Source: Spirochaetaceae bacterium
Lineage (GTDB): Bacteria; Spirochaetota; Spirochaetia; DSM-27196; SKKC01
Reading direction: 5' to 3'
Length of the DNA stretch: 43,505 nucleotides
Assembly (NCBI GenBank): GCA_007128315.1
Contig: SKXQ01000073.1
Location: 1 to 43,505, forward strand
Shown: one piece after another, positions 8,583-16,984 of the stretch
Layout: every line of letters starts with the position of its first letter
Position numbering within the stretch: position 1 is the stretch's first letter
Position numbers and translations under genes: made by a program
Notes under the pieces: generated by a model
Told to the model about the DNA's origin: nothing
Database searches by the model: none
What the model saw: only the letters and a program-made list of their open reading frames with translations

Positions 8583-9694
8583 TCAGCAGGAATGCGCGGT
8601 GGTACGGGTAATAACCGTGTTTCGACCACCCCGTTTCGCCTCGTAGAGTGCTGAATCGGCGATCGCGATCTGCTTGTCGAGCGCCAGCTGCACAGACCCC
8701 GGCGTGGATGCTGCACCAACGCTTACGGTGACCGTCCCGGTACACGCGCACATATCGAGTGCTTCGCGCTCAGCGCGCAGGCGGTTCATGATCTGCCTGG
8801 CTGCGTTGTGACCGGCGTCTGGAAGTATCACGAGGAACTCTTCTCCACCGTATCGGATGATTATGTCGTCGCGTCGGATATTCCGGAAAATGACGTCCGC
8901 GATCCGCAGTATAACCGCATCACCGGTCTGGTGGCCATAGGTGTCGATGATGCGCTTGAAATGATCCATGTCGATCATGGCAACCGCGTTCTCAGTGTAG
9001 AGCCTGCAATACTCTCCCCACAGTCTCTGCGCATCGTGTTCAAGCGATGCCCTGGTAAAGGAGCCGGTAAGCGGATCCTTTTTCAGATGTGAGATTTTTC
9101 TCTCGATAAAGCGCTGATCTCCGAGGACTATTGCTACAATACGCGCAAAGGCCTCGATGAGACTCAAGTCCTCACTTCTATACGCTGCCGGCGTGAGACT
9201 CTCAATCGACATGACAGCAATGAGCACGCCGTCAAGTCAGATTGGTGCGGCAACCAGGGACCGATAGATCACGCTCTCCGACAGGCCATCCATGATCACC
9301 GGACGATGTTCTTCCTGTACTGAACTCAAAGCTGCCAGGTTTTTCGGCGATGTCGAGTTTCCGGCGCGCGATCCATGACGACAGCGTGGGTTTCCAGCCA
9401 TCGCCAGACGCCATCACCGTCGCAGACACGATACTCACAGAACGGTTCGTCTTCCTTCCCTTCATTCATTCGGCGCCAGGCCTCGAGATAGGAAGTGCGA
9501 TCATCCGGATGTATACGTTTCTGGTACTCACCGTTTCGAAGTTCCGCATCGGTGAATCCGTAGCTCACAAGCAGCCGACTGGTATATCCGGTATCACTGC
9601 TGATATCGGCGAAAAAGAGACCGAGGTCGTCAAACGTTTTTCCGAGACCCAGAGCCTGAATAGCCTGAAAAACGTCGCCAATTTTTTCAATCAT
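8583..9694 (-). pseudogene. Decayed PAS-GAF-GGDEF diguanylate cyclase
   Basis: One signalling gene is broken here. Codons from ATG 9694 encode a PAS domain (IHPDDR, then VWRWLETHAVVMDR), but that frame stops at 9326. The GAF second half continues in another frame (HRPVIMDGLSESVIYRSLVAAPI), stops at an in-frame TGA (9237-9239), and then resumes as LDGVLIAVMSIES into a GGDEF domain. The GAF first half is missing, so the PAS/GAF joint at about 9361 looks like an out-of-frame deletion. The TGA sits where GAF domains often have Arg, consistent with CGA to TGA. The GGDEF part (from GTG 9227, 214 aa) is complete, with GGEEF and an inhibitory-site-like RRDD five residues before it. However, the usual Asn of the INDTYGH motif is Ile (IIDTYGH). 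No SD precedes GTG 9227. Activity is doubtful. Confidence 0.8.
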
Positions 9695-9711
9695 CTTTTA
9701 CAATGACAGTA

Positions 9712-10632
9712 TCACAACAGCGGGCTCAAGGCACAGGCAATAGCCGCTCCGACCCGGGCATTATTATACACAAGCCTGATATTCGATTTCAGGCTTTCGC
9801 CTCCGGTTATCTCCGAGACGCGCGAAAGCAGGAACGGAGTTACCTCTTTGCCGCTTATACCCTTCGATGCGGCTTCGGCGAGCGCCTGCGATATTGCCCC
9901 GTCAATGACAGCTGCGTCCATTTCGTGCTCGAAAGGAATGGGGTTGGCGATCAGAGCACCCCCGTCGAGGCCCATGCCCCACTTCGCGCTGAGCACAGCC
10001 GCCGCTTCTCCTGCGTCATTGACGCTCGCGTCCACACCGAAGCCGCTTGCACGGGTGTAAAATGCCGGGAACTGCCCGGTCCCGAAACCAATGACGGGAA
10101 CTCCTTTTGTTTCGAGATACTCGAGTGTCAGACCGATGTCGAGTATGGACTTCGCACCGGCGCAGACGACCGCTACACTGGTCCGGGCGAGTTCTTCGAG
10201 ATCGGCGGATATGTCAAAGCTGGTCGCTGCACCGCGGTGAACGCCACCTATTCCCCCGGTCACGAAGACCCGTATACCGGCGAGCGCGGCGATGATCATG
10301 GTCGACGCAACGGTCGTCGCACCGTTGCGTCGACCGGCCACGATGACCGGCATGTCCCGCCGCGAAACCTTTGCGATATCCGGACTGCTGCCGAGAAAAT
10401 CAATTTCGTCCGCCGTCAGCCCCGCTTTCAACCGCCCTTCGATGATCCCGACGGTAGCGGGTACCGCGCCCGTGTTCCGTATAATGTCCTCGACTTCGGC
10501 TGCCATAGCTATGTTATCCGGGTAGGGCATACCGTGTGAAATGATCGTAGACTCGAGCGCGACGACGGGCTGTCCGGCAGTCAACGCCCGGAGCACGTCA
10601 GGATGAATATCGAGATGTCGGTCAAGACTCAT
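9712..10632 (-). CDS. psuG: Pseudouridine-5'-phosphate glycosidase (PsuG)
   Basis: PsuG cleaves the C-C glycosidic bond of pseudouridine 5'-phosphate to uracil and ribose 5-phosphate. The 306-aa product matches the family in length and motifs: VALESTIISHGMPYP near the N-terminus, VGIIEGRLKAGL, VFVTGGIGGVHRGA, CAGAKSILDIGLTLEYLET, and NPIPFEHEM. A longer open frame continues upstream inside psuK. ATG 10632 is chosen because it overlaps the psuK stop as ATGA, has AAGGAAG upstream, and gives the usual N-terminus. The overlap implies translational coupling with the kinase that makes its substrate. Confidence 0.95.
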   Translation of the reverse strand: MSLDRHLDIHPDVLRALTAGQPVVALESTIISHGMPYPDNIAMAAEVEDIIRNTGAVPATVGIIEGRLKAGLTADEIDFLGSSPDIAKVSRRDMPVIVAGRRNGATTVASTMIIAALAGIRVFVTGGIGGVHRGAATSFDISADLEELARTSVAVVCAGAKSILDIGLTLEYLETKGVPVIGFGTGQFPAFYTRASGFGVDASVNDAGEAAAVLSAKWGMGLDGGALIANPIPFEHEMDAAVIDGAISQALAEAASKGISGKEVTPFLLSRVSEITGGESLKSNIRLVYNNARVGAAIACALSPLL

Positions 10633-11567
10633 ATGCGTTCCACTTCCTTTTCGAGACGTTCGGCTGAGATACCGGGTGCAATCGTCGATCCACAACCAAG
10701 AGCCCAGGAGCTCAGCACAAGACTGTATTTCACCGCCTGTAACAGCTGACTGCCGGCGAGGTACCCATAGATGAGGCCTGCCATAAACGCATCTCCGGCC
10801 CCGGTCGTACTGACAACAGGGCAGTGCAGCGCGGGAACAACGCACACCCCTGTTTCATCAGCGCAGACAAGCCGCCCTGCGCCACGGGAAATAACAACAT
10901 TCCTCACTCCCTGCTCGCGCAGTGCGGCTGCGGCCGCCTTGCATCCGTTTTCGTCCTCGCAGCGGATACCAGTCAGCGATTCCGCTTCCAGATCATTCGG
11001 TTTGACGGTATGTATACCGGAGAGGATGGGTATAAGTTTCTTCGCTTTGGCCACCGAGACCGGATCGATAAAGATTGGCAGGTTTCCAAACGTTCGGCAC
11101 AGATACTGCAGAAGGGCTTCGTCGAGATTCGTGTCGAGTATGATCAGATCCGCTGCCTCGATCAGACTGCGATGCTGCTCAAGATAGTCAGGTTCAAGAC
11201 GCGAGTGAACTCGACTCTGTATGATTGCCACATCCATGTCACCGTCTGCGTCGAGCACGGCAAGATACGTCGCGGTAGACTCTTCTGCAATAATGCGGGT
11301 TGCCGAGCAGTCAATACCGGCCTGCGATGCACCACTGAGTATGAGCCGTCCCGCATCATCATTACCCACAGCGGTGATCAGACGCACCGGAATTCCCAGC
11401 CGGGCAAGGTTTTCGGCGATGTTCCGCCCTACACCGCCGGGCGTGATCTCTACATTCCCGGGGTTAGAGTCGTGCCGACGGAGTTGCAGGTGAGGATACC
11501 CCTGAATATCGATGTTAGCGCCGCCAATTACCACGACGTGCTTCCGATGTCCCATGACTGTGCGCAT
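10629..11567 (-). CDS. psuK: PfkB-family carbohydrate kinase, probable pseudouridine kinase (PsuK)
   Basis: This predicted 312-aa cytosolic kinase phosphorylates pseudouridine to the 5'-phosphate used by PsuG. It has both PfkB signatures: GGVGRNIAENLARLG near residue 40 and TTGAGDAFMAGL near the C-terminus, with the catalytic Asp. ATG 11567 is preferred over the upstream end of the frame (11666) because GGTGGAG lies about five bases before it and MRTVMGHRKHVVVIGGANID is a normal PfkB beginning. The substrate is inferred mainly from the four-base overlap with psuG. PfkB sequence alone would not separate it from a ribokinase-like enzyme. Confidence 0.88.
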   Translation of the reverse strand: MRTVMGHRKHVVVIGGANIDIQGYPHLQLRRHDSNPGNVEITPGGVGRNIAENLARLGIPVRLITAVGNDDAGRLILSGASQAGIDCSATRIIAEESTATYLAVLDADGDMDVAIIQSRVHSRLEPDYLEQHRSLIEAADLIILDTNLDEALLQYLCRTFGNLPIFIDPVSVAKAKKLIPILSGIHTVKPNDLEAESLTGIRCEDENGCKAAAAALREQGVRNVVISRGAGRLVCADETGVCVVPALHCPVVSTTGAGDAFMAGLIYGYLAGSQLLQAVKYSLVLSSWALGCGSTIAPGISAERLEKEVERI

Positions 11568-11660
11568 CCTATCTCCACCGTTGAATTCAGGCAAGAACTG
11601 GATACCGCGGCACCTCCGGGATTCTTGACACTTCCACTGTCTCGGCCAAAGCTTGGCGTA

Positions 11661-12653
11661 ATGCAACTGCCGTTTCGGGTTTCAGTCACAGGTTTTTTTG
11701 TCCTCAGCACCGCCACACTCGTGCTGTTCGCGCGTGTACTGGCCGCCAGTATAGCGGTTCCTGGTGTAGTGACCATATCCATAGCCATCATTCTGCTTGG
11801 GCTTATCGCCGGTATAGTACGCGAAGCTGCGTCGATCCGGACACCCGAAGGTACCACGGCATCGCCCGATACAACGGGAGTTCGCACTGCTGCAATCGAT
11901 CTCTCGATGGTCGTCGTCGGTAATGCATTGACCTTCGTTCTCAGCGTCGAGTCGGGTCTCGGACCAGTCGTAGCGTCATCAGTCGTCGGCCTTCTCGCTG
12001 CAATGCTCGTACGCAAACACGCAACAGCCGTATTCTGCGGCTCATTCGTCGGTATGTCGTCTCCCGATGTATACGGTTACGCGGGAGTTGTGCTGTTTGC
12101 AGGGATATGCGCCGGTGTCGTCTTTGTCGCTGCAAAGCGGGTCATGAACGGTTTCGGAGGGAAACTCGGAACCGTAGCCTTCACCGGAGCCCTTTCCGCG
12201 TCATTCTTGCTTCAGGCGCGGCTTGGAAGCCTTCCCGTTCCGGTCGGCACCGATGCGCTGTGGGTTCTCGCGTACGCTACGGTCGGAGCGGTGGTAACCT
12301 ATGTGTTAAGCGTGCATCTGCGAAACGGGCCGGTACCTGCGTCGGCAATGGTCGGCCTTCTATCCGGGCTTCTGCTTCCTGTACTCCACGGACCACAGCC
12401 TGGGACGCTGTTCGCTGTCGTCGCCTTCTGCGCATCTTTCACGGGGATGAGCTCGCCGGCGCGGCTGCCGACAAGCATTCACATTGCCTGTGCCGGCCTG
12501 ATCACCGGGCTCGTGTTTCTGTACGCCTCACCGTTCTTCGACGGCGCCGGCGGAAAACTCGGCACCATCGCGTTCGGGTCAAGTATTGCCGTCTGGGGAT
12601 TACAGCAGCTTCGGATGAGACTTCAGTTTGTCTCCGGAAAGGCCTACCACTGA
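11661..12653 (+). CDS. Unrecognised multi-pass membrane protein with an internal duplication
   Basis: This is about 330 aa with perhaps nine or ten hydrophobic segments. It has two clearly related halves. Residues ~93-185 contain GPVVASSVVGLL, GSFVGMSSP, AGICAGVVF and GFGGKLGTVAF. Residues ~214-312 contain GPVPASAMVGLL, ASFTGMSSP, AGLITGLVF and GAGGKLGTIAF. Such pseudo-symmetric halves are common in transporters, but I do not recognise the family. The gene is divergent from psuK-psuG, starting 93 bases away, so uptake of pseudouridine or a nucleobase is a reasonable guess and no more. No good SD precedes ATG 11661; ATG 11549 in frame is an alternative but would overlap psuK. The 3' end overlaps the NlpC gene by 10 bases. 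Confidence 0.75.
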   Translation: MQLPFRVSVTGFFVLSTATLVLFARVLAASIAVPGVVTISIAIILLGLIAGIVREAASIRTPEGTTASPDTTGVRTAAIDLSMVVVGNALTFVLSVESGLGPVVASSVVGLLAAMLVRKHATAVFCGSFVGMSSPDVYGYAGVVLFAGICAGVVFVAAKRVMNGFGGKLGTVAFTGALSASFLLQARLGSLPVPVGTDALWVLAYATVGAVVTYVLSVHLRNGPVPASAMVGLLSGLLLPVLHGPQPGTLFAVVAFCASFTGMSSPARLPTSIHIACAGLITGLVFLYASPFFDGAGGKLGTIAFGSSIAVWGLQQLRMRLQFVSGKAYH

Positions 12654-13612
12654 GAATCAGGTACGTTCTGCCTGCGCTGCATGAAGTCGTCGAATGCTTC
12701 GTCCTGCTGCTGCTGCCAGAGGGCAAAATCGCCTTCGACTATTCCTTCCCAGTCGTCCCAGGGCGACTCGTGCTGCTGCATGTAGGTCTGTCGGGTTACC
12801 GGCTCTACGGCAGGTTGTGGCTGTTCCGCGGTTACAGGTGGTGCCGGAGGCGCCTGATAGCGACCCATGTCCCACTCACCGGTGGTGACCTGTCCGCCAG
12901 CCAGAGTAAAACTGCCCTGCCCGTGCATTTCGCCTGAACGAAAACTACCCTCGTAACGATCACCGTTCTGCCAGACGTACACGCCCTGTCCTTCGAAGAG
13001 TCCGTTCACGAACTGGCCCTCATAGCGGTCGCCGTTTCGCATGGTCATAGCACCTTGACCGTGAGGTTCGCCGTCCCGGAGATCTCCGCTATATGTACCT
13101 CTTGCAAAGGCTATCGCCTGCTGTTCATTCACCGCTTCAACGACTGCGACATCCGTGAGCACGCGTCGGGCACCGGCGAAGCGGCGTTCCCAGTATCCCC
13201 CGCTAAGGGGAGTTATGTTTACACCTCGATTGGGACCATTTGATATCGCGTGGATAATCGAGTCCTGCCCCATGTAGATCGCGACATGAGTTATTACCCC
13301 CGGCGTCGCTCCGGTGGCGAAAAAAACAAGATCGCCTGCGCGGAGCTCCGAACGGTTGATGGGTGCACCGAAACGAGCCTGATCGCGCGAGATGCGCGGA
13401 ATATCCGGCACGAGCGGGCGAAAGACACGCTGCACAAATCCGCTGCAGTCGAAACAGGGAAGCATTACACCGCCGGTGCAATAGCCTGCACCCTGATAAT
13501 CCCGGGCGACGGCGAGTACGCTTGTCTGTACATCGATCGCCCCGACAGGTACCAGATGAGTCACAAGCAGAAGACAGATCACAGCGCTGCCAGGGTTTTT
13601 CGTTACACTCAC
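12644..13612 (-). CDS. Secreted NlpC/P60 cysteine peptidase fused to MORN repeats
   Basis: This 322-aa exported protein has a signal peptide at residues 1-25. The NlpC/P60 domain (about 28-150) probably cleaves peptidoglycan peptides. Catalytic Cys56 is in FDCSGFV, His109 in VITHVAIYMG, and a third polar residue is probably His121. After a linker come three MORN repeats at about 174-242 (YSGDLRDGEPHGQG, YEGQFVNGLFEGQG, YEGSFRSGEMHGQG). A Pro/Gln-rich tail follows. GTG 13612 has AGGGAGG seven bases upstream. NlpC is usually joined to SH3 or LysM wall-binding domains; MORN here is unusual and may serve as the binding module. It is divergent from the lipoprotein at 13642 with only 29 bases between the two starts. 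Confidence 0.88.
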   Translation of the reverse strand: MSVTKNPGSAVICLLLVTHLVPVGAIDVQTSVLAVARDYQGAGYCTGGVMLPCFDCSGFVQRVFRPLVPDIPRISRDQARFGAPINRSELRAGDLVFFATGATPGVITHVAIYMGQDSIIHAISNGPNRGVNITPLSGGYWERRFAGARRVLTDVAVVEAVNEQQAIAFARGTYSGDLRDGEPHGQGAMTMRNGDRYEGQFVNGLFEGQGVYVWQNGDRYEGSFRSGEMHGQGSFTLAGGQVTTGEWDMGRYQAPPAPPVTAEQPQPAVEPVTRQTYMQQHESPWDDWEGIVEGDFALWQQQQDEAFDDFMQRRQNVPDSQW

Positions 13613-13641
13613 TTCAATTCCTCCCTTATAATTCCGGTATT

Positions 13642-14472
13642 ATGAAATCGTATTCGGGTATACTGTTTTCTCTTGTTCTTGTACTCGCGACAGGATGTGC
13701 CGGGCTGCCGATCGACGAATCGACCTCGACCATCACGGAAGCTGCGGGGGCACAGGAAATCCGGTCGAGCTCCCTGACCGGAACGAACGGCAGACTTCCG
13801 GGCGACCTGCAGTCGTGGCCCCTCGATGATCGTCCGGTCTTTATCGGGTACAGCAACCGCATGCTCGACCGCGAGCAGGAGGTCGAAGCCGCACTCAGGA
13901 ACGCCGCCGAGCAGGTCTCGCGCTTTGAGCTCATGACTGCCGTCTACCAGTACGTAGCGCAGACCGACGGGCGTCGAACCGGCTCGGTAGACTCCGTAGT
14001 AACAGACTGGGATGAATCCGTAGTCCCTGATCTTATCGGGTCTCTTGAAGTGTTGCGTCGTGAACAGCTGCTCGATGGCACTATTGTGTATACGAGTGTC
14101 AATCGAACGATTCGAAGTCCGCTTCCGGCTATGAACTCTGTCATCGCCACAAGCTCTCAATCGGGCTGGGTCCGTCAGCCACCGGAAATCCCCGGCTATA
14201 TTGTCGGTGTCGGGGTGGCTCAGCGACGACGTACAATGGCTGAGAGTCTTGCCGCGGCAGACGAACGCGCGCTTGTGGATATACTGCTTCAGACGAACGC
14301 CACGATCCGGCTGCTCGAAGAAAGCCGAACGCGGGAACGGTCTACGCAGACGCTGACCACGGTTGCCCAGGAAGCAACCGCCACGCTGGGCGGCTTTCTG
14401 GTTCTGGCCCGCCACGTAAGCAGTGACAGGCGAACGTTCTACAGCCTCGCCGTCGCGCAGGAACCCCCCTGA
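13642..14472 (+). CDS. LPP20-like lipoprotein
   Basis: This 276-aa predicted lipoprotein has a signal ending in the lipobox LATGC (Cys about residue 17). The middle segment GYIVGVGVAQRRRTMAESLAAADERALVDI has the pattern of LPP20-family envelope lipoproteins (a GVG turn followed by an Ala-rich helix with regularly placed Arg). The open frame extends to 13363, but ATG 13642 is where the signal peptide begins. No clear SD is visible, and the 29 bases before it also hold the SD of the divergent NlpC gene, so the promoter probably lies inside that gene. It ends 13 bases before the convergent LPP20-like gene, with no obvious terminator between. Function unknown beyond the envelope. Confidence 0.75.
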   Translation: MKSYSGILFSLVLVLATGCAGLPIDESTSTITEAAGAQEIRSSSLTGTNGRLPGDLQSWPLDDRPVFIGYSNRMLDREQEVEAALRNAAEQVSRFELMTAVYQYVAQTDGRRTGSVDSVVTDWDESVVPDLIGSLEVLRREQLLDGTIVYTSVNRTIRSPLPAMNSVIATSSQSGWVRQPPEIPGYIVGVGVAQRRRTMAESLAAADERALVDILLQTNATIRLLEESRTRERSTQTLTTVAQEATATLGGFLVLARHVSSDRRTFYSLAVAQEPP

Positions 14473-14485
14473 AAGCACCGTGTGA

Positions 14486-15526
14486 TCAGTTTGATCCGAG
14501 AACCAGTTCATTCAGGAATCTCCGGAGATCTCGCGCAAAACCCTGTTCTACAGATACGGCCATATCCTCGTAGGCGAGTGCAGTCGCCCGCTCCACGGTA
14601 ATTCCCGATGCCCTGCCCTGATCGCTGTAACTCAGGAGGCTTGTACCGCCCGAGCGCCCGAAAGTCGCGCTGAACGCCCATGCGACCGACTCAAAATCAG
14701 GGTTCAGGTCAATAGGCTCGATTTCGAACGCTCCTTCCACGGTAAGAACCGCTGTAGAATCGCTGATCGGAAACCGCTCGGCAGCGACCGCACGCCTGAT
14801 TATGGGTAGAATCCTGTTTTCGGCATCCCCGGTGACGCGTATGGCTACAGGAAGGGACTCGGCTGCGTCGGTACGGCGCGAAACGATTGCACTTCTGCTG
14901 TTGCCGGAGGGCAGGGTCGCGCTCATAGGCGGCGAGATTATACGCAGCTGATCCCGGAGCATTTCGTTGTTGGCGGCAACAGCTTCTGCGGCAGAGAGAA
15001 ACGCGTATCGCCGCAGGGGATCCTGAGATCCGTTCGCCTCAGCAAGATAATCCGAAACCTGAGCTTCGTTCCGGTTTATCAGATCCACATACAGACGACC
15101 GGTCGCCATGCGTTCCAGATATGCGACGATGTGTACGCGATTATCAGGTGCCATAAAAGCGTCGCCGAACTGCACGTTCAGCAGGGTCTGCGCCGATCGT
15201 ACATCCCGGACCTGAGTCAGATCGATTTCTGATTCGGTCATGGTGCCGGAATCGGTCATGAGCTCACGATATCGCTCGCGTGTCGTTTCATCGACCTGTA
15301 TCTCGACCTCAAAAGCCTGCGAAAGCGCCGCGAGGGCCTGCTGCTCGGCGTCGCGCCTGTCGCGACCACTGCCCACCGCAGACATGTACCGATCCTGCGG
15401 ATAAACGTTCGACGGATTGAGAAACCATTCGGGATAGCCACCGGCAGGCGTTGTCTGCTCACCGGGAGTCGCACAGCTAATGAGAGTTCCCAGAACAGCG
15501 ACGAAAACTAATACACTCTTTGTCAT
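14486..15526 (-). CDS. LPP20-like lipoprotein, last gene of the envelope operon
   Basis: This 346-aa predicted lipoprotein has lipobox LISC within the first 20 residues. The N-terminal domain (PEWFLNPSNVYPQDRYMSAVGSGRDRRDAEQQALAALSQAFEV) is a good LPP20-type pattern. The later ~200 residues are of mixed structure and unrecognised. AGGAG lies upstream of ATG 15526, 14 bases after the preceding gene's stop. Its position as the fifth and last gene of a run with FecR- and LpoB-like proteins suggests a role in an outer-membrane or peptidoglycan-linked assembly. This is inference from context. Confidence 0.75.
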   Translation of the reverse strand: MTKSVLVFVAVLGTLISCATPGEQTTPAGGYPEWFLNPSNVYPQDRYMSAVGSGRDRRDAEQQALAALSQAFEVEIQVDETTRERYRELMTDSGTMTESEIDLTQVRDVRSAQTLLNVQFGDAFMAPDNRVHIVAYLERMATGRLYVDLINRNEAQVSDYLAEANGSQDPLRRYAFLSAAEAVAANNEMLRDQLRIISPPMSATLPSGNSRSAIVSRRTDAAESLPVAIRVTGDAENRILPIIRRAVAAERFPISDSTAVLTVEGAFEIEPIDLNPDFESVAWAFSATFGRSGGTSLLSYSDQGRASGITVERATALAYEDMAVSVEQGFARDLRRFLNELVLGSN

Positions 15527-15540
15527 TACGACGCTCCTGT

Positions 15541-16980
15541 CTATCCGTTAAAAAATGATGATACCAGATTCGGTGATCCGGGGCGGATGTGGACGTCACC
15601 CAGATCGTCCCTCCAGAGAAGCCCTCTCGGACCGAGGTACTCTACCTCTATTCGATACGTCCCCGGAGCGAGGGCCCACTCACCGGCGTGTGCAAATGCG
15701 GGGAAAAACCGCGAAATGCGCAGGTCCGCCTGCTCGCTCTGATCGAGGGCGATATCTGTTGCAATAGAACCGATCGCGCCGGCCAGCCAGCCTATCGCTG
15801 AACCACTGGCCACACCTGCTTCTTCCATCGCCCGTCCGGCGCGCTGTCCGGCAATGCCTTTCAGTGTGGCACGAACGACCGAGCGCACGAAGACGATGGG
15901 CCGCGAGACCTGGAACGTCTCGTAGGCTATGCGCTGCATGTCTTCAAGAAGTCCGACGTCGCCGAGTTCCTGCCCGTTTGCCAGAACGCGAATCCGTGTT
16001 ACCTCCGAGCCGCGCATTTCCATACGGGGCAGCTCAAAACGGAAGTTGTAGCCCGCCTCTACGGGAAACTCGAAACTGAGGTATGTGCTCGGGATCAGGC
16101 CGAGATCGTCTTCCTGACTGACAATAACAATGACCCGGTTCCGTTCGGTGCGTATGCGCAGAGTTGACGCCCGTTTGATGGGGGATCGCCCCGAAAACGC
16201 AATGACGCTTAACGGGATACCATCGGTGGGTTCTATGCTTTTGCTGCTGATCGGGTTACTGTGCGGGTACAGTGTCCTCTGCTCAGCGAAGGCATTCTCC
16301 ATCTGCTCGAAACTGATGCGGGCGCTATCCCTGTTGCCCTCCGACCGATAGATCACAAGACTGAGATAACGGGCAAGGGCACTGTTGTAGAATCGCGTGT
16401 CACCCGGGTCCGGCGGTGGAGCGCCGAACTGATCGGCTGATGCAAACCCGGCGGCAAGTGAACGGTACTTGGTCTCAAGGAGGTTGAGCTTGTTGTCTAT
16501 TCGTCTGATCTCGACAAAGGCTGCCTGCGGATCATCCATCGCGAGGAAACTCAGAGCATTGAAGACGTTCAGGTAGATGTCTTCAAAATCCTCTCCGGCG
16601 TAGTTCATCGCCGTATCGTTGAGCAGAAGACTGGTAGCGGCCTGACGAAGCTGCAACGTAAAGTACTCCTCGATCAGGCGCTCAGCCTCCTGGAGCTCAA
16701 GTACGCTTTCACGGTGTCGTCCGGCGAAATGAAGGAGCATCCCCCTGTCGAGATGCAGAAGGACTCCATCACGGTCCGTATAGAGCGTTCGCTCGTTCTC
16801 CTCAAGAAGGTTAATCGCTCCGTCAAAGTCTCCGCGCTGGGCGGAGCTGTCGATCTCGAGAAAGAGCGTATTTCGTGTAGTCGTACAGGCAGTGAAGCAG
16901 ATCAGCAAGCCGAGCAACAGCAATGTCGCCCGTGTCATTCGAAATACGCTGGCGGCTGGCACTGACCTCACGACCGGCAT
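15541..16980 (-). CDS. Large lipoprotein with helical repeat N-terminus (COG3014-like)
   Basis: This 479-aa predicted lipoprotein has a hydrophobic signal with lipobox FTAC near residue 32, preceded by an extended basic start. Residues ~45-210 are helical with tetratricopeptide-like spacing (AQRGDFDGAINLLEENERTL, HFAGRHRESVLELQEAERLIEEY). The C-terminal half is beta-rich, with a Gly/Ala-rich stretch (about 390-430) that could touch a membrane. It recalls the uncharacterised COG3014 group, from memory and unconfirmed. ATG 16980 is favoured because GAGGTGG lies seven bases upstream, at the end of the LpoB-like gene. The internal ATG 16938 would give a shorter signal but has no SD. Only four bases separate it from the LpoB-like gene. 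Confidence 0.7.
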   Translation of the reverse strand: MPVVRSVPAASVFRMTRATLLLLGLLICFTACTTTRNTLFLEIDSSAQRGDFDGAINLLEENERTLYTDRDGVLLHLDRGMLLHFAGRHRESVLELQEAERLIEEYFTLQLRQAATSLLLNDTAMNYAGEDFEDIYLNVFNALSFLAMDDPQAAFVEIRRIDNKLNLLETKYRSLAAGFASADQFGAPPPDPGDTRFYNSALARYLSLVIYRSEGNRDSARISFEQMENAFAEQRTLYPHSNPISSKSIEPTDGIPLSVIAFSGRSPIKRASTLRIRTERNRVIVIVSQEDDLGLIPSTYLSFEFPVEAGYNFRFELPRMEMRGSEVTRIRVLANGQELGDVGLLEDMQRIAYETFQVSRPIVFVRSVVRATLKGIAGQRAGRAMEEAGVASGSAIGWLAGAIGSIATDIALDQSEQADLRISRFFPAFAHAGEWALAPGTYRIEVEYLGPRGLLWRDDLGDVHIRPGSPNLVSSFFNG

Positions 16981-16984
16981 GCGA

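Noticed and set aside
9703-10539. 278-codon plus-strand frame
   Set aside because: It is antisense to psuG, with no recognisable domain.
10824-11660. Long plus-strand extension giving a 609-aa frame into the membrane protein
   Set aside because: This part is antisense to psuK and lacks protein-like composition; the real hydrophobic protein begins at about 11661.
12107-12937. 276-codon plus-strand frame across the membrane protein and NlpC genes
   Set aside because: It crosses two well-supported genes in another frame and has shadow-like composition.
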